Below the pieces are notes generated by a model. It was not told the origin of the DNA. It saw only the letters and a program-made list of their open reading frames with translations, and ran no database searches. Made by a program: the position numbers and the translations under genes. A stretch of 18,098 nucleotides of DNA from Candidatus Woesearchaeota archaeon (lineage in GTDB: Archaea > Nanoarchaeota > Nanoarchaeia > Woesearchaeales > JAGVZT01), in the NCBI GenBank assembly GCA_017608295.1, contig JAFCGF010000040.1, positions 1 through 18,098 on the forward strand, given 5' to 3'. The number at the start of each line of letters is the position of its first letter. Within the stretch, counting starts at the first letter, position 1. This document shows positions 16,047 to 18,098 of this stretch, piece after piece.

Positions 16047-16782
16047 TTATGCTAATGGCAAATTCTGCACCTTGGTAAATTTTTTTTATACTGTCTTTTC
16101 ATCTGTCCTGTCACTCTTGATTTTCAGTTTTCTCATTTCTTTACAGAGTTCATTTTCAGTCAACCCGTTTTTATTTTCGCCTTGCAGGTAAAACTAGTGT
16201 ATAAAGTCCATTAATGGCATTTATTTATATAAAGTGCCATAGTTGGTCTATTTATATGACCTTTGTTCATGGTTAGAGGGGGAGAAGGCAGTTAGATTTT
16301 CTTCAATTTCACCATACCATTCCGCCTCAGAGGAACGATCTCTGATTGCATAGGGTAATCTACCAGAGAAAGTAAAATCCTTATTAAATCATGCGGGGTT
16401 TGTAGGTATAATCTATTAACTAAGTTTTATGTTTGTGTTAAATACCCCAAAAGAAATTTTTGCTTATCTAAAAACTTAACCTAAGTACAATACGTTTTTA
16501 AGAAAAGAAATAGGCATATGATATAGCTTTTGCCAGAATCATTATAGATCAATTGGAAAGTGGCTCAATGGAATTAGTAAGAGATAAATACATTTCAATG
16601 AAAAACAATACATAAAGAATTTATCATTAATTACTTACTTATATTGTTGAATCGTCTGAAATAGATTCAATTAGAATACTTAGTGTCACATTCTGTACAA
16701 AAACAACACAAAAACACCTTTACCCATCATTTCTCACATGAGAAAATAACTTTTTTGTTACCATTTTGTTACCCAAAAAAAC
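16047..16782. other. Gene-poor stretch with coding-like debris
   Basis: No intact gene is visible. Two stretches read like protein without proper starts. On the minus strand 16248-16388 gives 46 codons (including LPYAIRDRSSEAEWYGEIEE), opening directly after a stop and lacking ATG, GTG or TTG at its head. On the plus strand 16514-16615 gives 33 codons (including AFARIIIDQLESGSMELVRD), also opening after a stop. I cannot assign either; they could be remnants of decayed genes. A short inverted repeat ATGGCA/TGCCAT lies near 16215-16240. The rest is AT-rich and featureless. Confidence 0.4.
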
Positions 16783-16808
16783 AAAAGCCCCGATAATTCA
16801 GGGCTTTT
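16783..16808 (-). terminator. Bidirectional intrinsic terminator, downstream of the 172-aa gene
   Basis: AAAAGCCC (16783-16790) pairs perfectly with GGGCTTTT (16801-16808) over a 10-nt loop. On the minus strand the stem is followed by GTTTTTTTGGG, on the plus strand only by TG, so it suits the gene at 16885-17403 best, about 75 bp after its stop. Confidence 0.75.
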
Positions 16809-16884
16809 TGCATATACATAGTAGCGGGGAGTAGTGAAATATCTAACTTGAGATTATAACTTGATTTCAAAAAGGTCGTTGATT

Positions 16885-17403
16885 TTATTTCTTTTTAAAG
16901 GTATGAATAATTGATTCCTCGGTAACCTCTTGATTAACAGCACAACCCAGATAGTCTGCAATTGGTTCAAAAATACCCTGCATACAATCCATGGCATCTT
17001 TAAAAGAAGCAAAAGGATTGCCCTCAGGGAGGTATTTTTCAAAAGCTGCAACTGGTAATATAATAATGACGGAACCATCATCTTTTTCTTTAATAACCAT
17101 TGGTCCATCAGCATCAGTTTTGAAATTTTCCCAATTGAATATCGTCCCGTTTACTAATCCATCAAATCCTTCTTCTTTATTCCAGCTTGGAGCAAATAAG
17201 TTTCCAATATATTTACCATAGTCATATGGAGAAATATCCTGTGATTTTGCAAAATTAATTCCTACTGCATACATACTCCACCATTGATATAGTGTCCGGT
17301 TGTGTTTTTGTTCAGGAGTTCTTTCAGGTACTGTAAATTTCTCTTGTCCGAAGGCGCTGCCAATAAAAACCAGGCAGATTGCAATACTTAGTAATTTTTT
17401 CAT
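16885..17403 (-). CDS. Secreted protein of unknown function, 172 aa
   Basis: A Sec signal peptide (MKKLLSIAICLVFIGSAFGQ, cleavage after residue 19 or 20) precedes a mature domain of about 150 residues. It starts with a proline/charged stretch (VPERTPEQKHNRTLYQWWSMYAVG), then YDYGKYIGNLFAPSWNKEEG, a central strand pair (GSVIIILPVAAFEKYLPEG) and a C-terminal part with two cysteines (DAMDCMQGIF, YLGCAVNQE) that could form a disulfide. I recognise no family and no enzyme motif. The ATG at 17403 is the only start that keeps the signal peptide. Monocistronic, ending at the strong terminator at 16783-16808. Confidence 0.8.
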   Translation of the reverse strand: MKKLLSIAICLVFIGSAFGQEKFTVPERTPEQKHNRTLYQWWSMYAVGINFAKSQDISPYDYGKYIGNLFAPSWNKEEGFDGLVNGTIFNWENFKTDADGPMVIKEKDDGSVIIILPVAAFEKYLPEGNPFASFKDAMDCMQGIFEPIADYLGCAVNQEVTEESIIHTFKKK

Positions 17404-17548
17404 GATAAATGGTTTTAGGTTAGTGTTGTTTGATTATTATTCAGGTGATTGGTCAAGTAAAAAACAATCTGAAAATCAATCCAATACAAGTTATGAATTT
17501 TTGATATGAAAGTCAATTATTTGGTTGATGGTTTGATGACCTACAGTG

Positions 17549-17569
17549 TATAAAGGCAATGCCTTTATA
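17549..17569. repeat. 21-bp perfect palindrome
   Basis: TATAAAGGC and GCCTTTATA pair perfectly around AAT. It lies between the secreted protein gene and the transposase remnant. It could be a regulatory site or a leftover of the insertion; no T-run follows it. Confidence 0.45.
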
Positions 17570-17626
17570 TTCATATTGTCAATAGCTATTTATTCCCTCT
17601 AATAAATTTACGATAATCAAACAATT

Positions 17627-17884
17627 AATCCAAGAGGTAAAAGTAGGATAAGCAAGACGGGGAATAATCATATAAGAAATTTGTTATTTATGTGTTCATT
17701 TACAGCATGTGAGCATAACAAATCATGCAGGGAGATATACCAAAGAATTATTGCAAAAGGCAAATCAAAGAAGCTAGCTCTGATTGCTGTGGCCAACAAG
17801 CTACTTAAACAATCATTGGCGATAGCTAAATCTGGATTATATTATGATGAAAATTTCAAAAGTGTTTATGTAAATATTGGTTAA
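17627..17884 (+). pseudogene. IS110-family transposase, C-terminal remnant
   Basis: About 85 codons match the C-terminal Transposase_20 (IS116/IS110/IS902) region: RGKSRISKTGNNHIRNLLF, then MCSFTACEHN, CREIYQRIIAKGKSKKLALIAVANKLLK and the terminal GLYYDENF. The frame is open upstream only to a stop at 17603-17605, and similarity fades before about 17627; a TTG at 17681 lies inside the conserved text. Full IS110 transposases have some 330-350 residues with an N-terminal DEDD catalytic domain, which is absent, so this is a dead fragment. No second copy or complete element is in the window. GTTATGGGC, the end motif of the two palindromes further left, occurs at 17913-17921 just after it. Confidence 0.8.
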
Positions 17885-17937
17885 AAAGGCTTGGATTTTA
17901 GCACAGTTCATTGTTATGGGCAGTAATTGTTCTATTT

Positions 17938-18098
17938 TTAAATTTTAGAATCAAACAGAAGGTCTAACATTTTAAAAAAATCACCTTCATTGTAATTTGA
18001 TTTATTTTCGGTGTCAACTCTATGCACATAAATCATATCAAAGTTAGGATAAACTCCTAAACAATGCATTCCTGCCCCAGTATGAAAAAATGAATTCC
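17938..18098 (-). CDS. Serine beta-lactamase-like hydrolase, C-terminal end (partial)
   Basis: The last 52 codons of a leftward gene that enters from the right edge, ending at TAA (17938-17940). The text FFHTGAGMHCLGVYPNFDMI, VHRVDT and DFFKMLDLLFDS is typical of the C-terminus of class C beta-lactamase-related serine hydrolases (penicillin-binding/esterase relatives). HTG stands where these families carry their third motif, K/H-T/S-G, next to the active site, and GVYPNFDMIYVHRVDT forms the following strands. The catalytic S-x-x-K and Y-x-N motifs lie outside the window, so substrate and activity cannot be judged. The start and most of the protein are missing. Confidence 0.72.
   Translation of the reverse strand, partial: NSFFHTGAGMHCLGVYPNFDMIYVHRVDTENKSNYNEGDFFKMLDLLFDSKI

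Noticed and set aside
16815..16840. GTAGCGGGGAGTAG resembling the 3' end of a minus-strand tRNA
   Set aside because: Only about 14 bases fit; there is no T-loop, anticodon arm or 5' half. It could be an old integration scar but cannot be supported.

Overview
The window looks like a chromosomal segment of a Bacteroidota bacterium, probably an uncultured Bacteroidales/Marinilabiliales-type lineage. The support is AT-rich DNA, type IX secretion (T9SS) C-terminal sorting domains, FISUMP and SprB surface modules, mostly A-rich start regions without strong Shine-Dalgarno sites, and -7 boxes of the TAnnTTTG type. No tRNA, rRNA or CRISPR array was recognised.

Left part (1-9400): surface and secreted proteins. 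A leftward esterase of the PHB-depolymerase/LpqC type is split by a frameshift that separates its catalytic His and T9SS sorting domain from its Ser and Asp. Divergent from it, a 1069-residue surface protein (three FISUMP domains alternating with two SprB repeats, then a jelly-roll-like region and a T9SS domain) is followed 36 bp later by an exported caspase-family peptidase with three C-terminal SH3-like repeats. After two small unknown genes comes a MITE-like element of about 208 bp with 14-bp inverted ends and a GC-rich cloverleaf core. One of its ends recurs as an exact 29-bp repeat at 1400-1428. A second FISUMP protein with an intrinsic terminator closes this part.

Middle part (9400-16100): housekeeping and stress genes separated by structured repeats. 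There is a four-helix membrane protein with an unusually strong Shine-Dalgarno site, flanked by a perfect 14-bp inverted repeat, then a small unknown gene, a cold-shock protein and an MscS channel. The MscS gene lies between two long imperfect palindromes that both end in GTTATGGGC and resemble integron attC sites in shape. Next is a tight leftward operon: myo-inositol-phosphate synthase, a fused inositol-phosphate cytidylyltransferase/CDP-alcohol phosphatidyltransferase of the DIPP-synthase type, an HD-like/DUF4202-like hydrolase and a small frameshifted gene. Ino1 makes inositol-1-phosphate, the fused enzyme can activate it with CTP and transfer it to an alcohol acceptor, and the HD protein could supply the dephosphorylation step. 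The product is either the compatible solute di-myo-inositol phosphate or an inositol lipid. Two 55-nt direct repeats (45 of 55 identical) bracket this operon.

Right part (16100-18098): about 800 bp without an intact gene but with coding-like debris, then a secreted protein of unknown function, a C-terminal remnant of an IS110-family transposase, and the C-terminal end of a leftward serine beta-lactamase-like hydrolase cut by the window edge.
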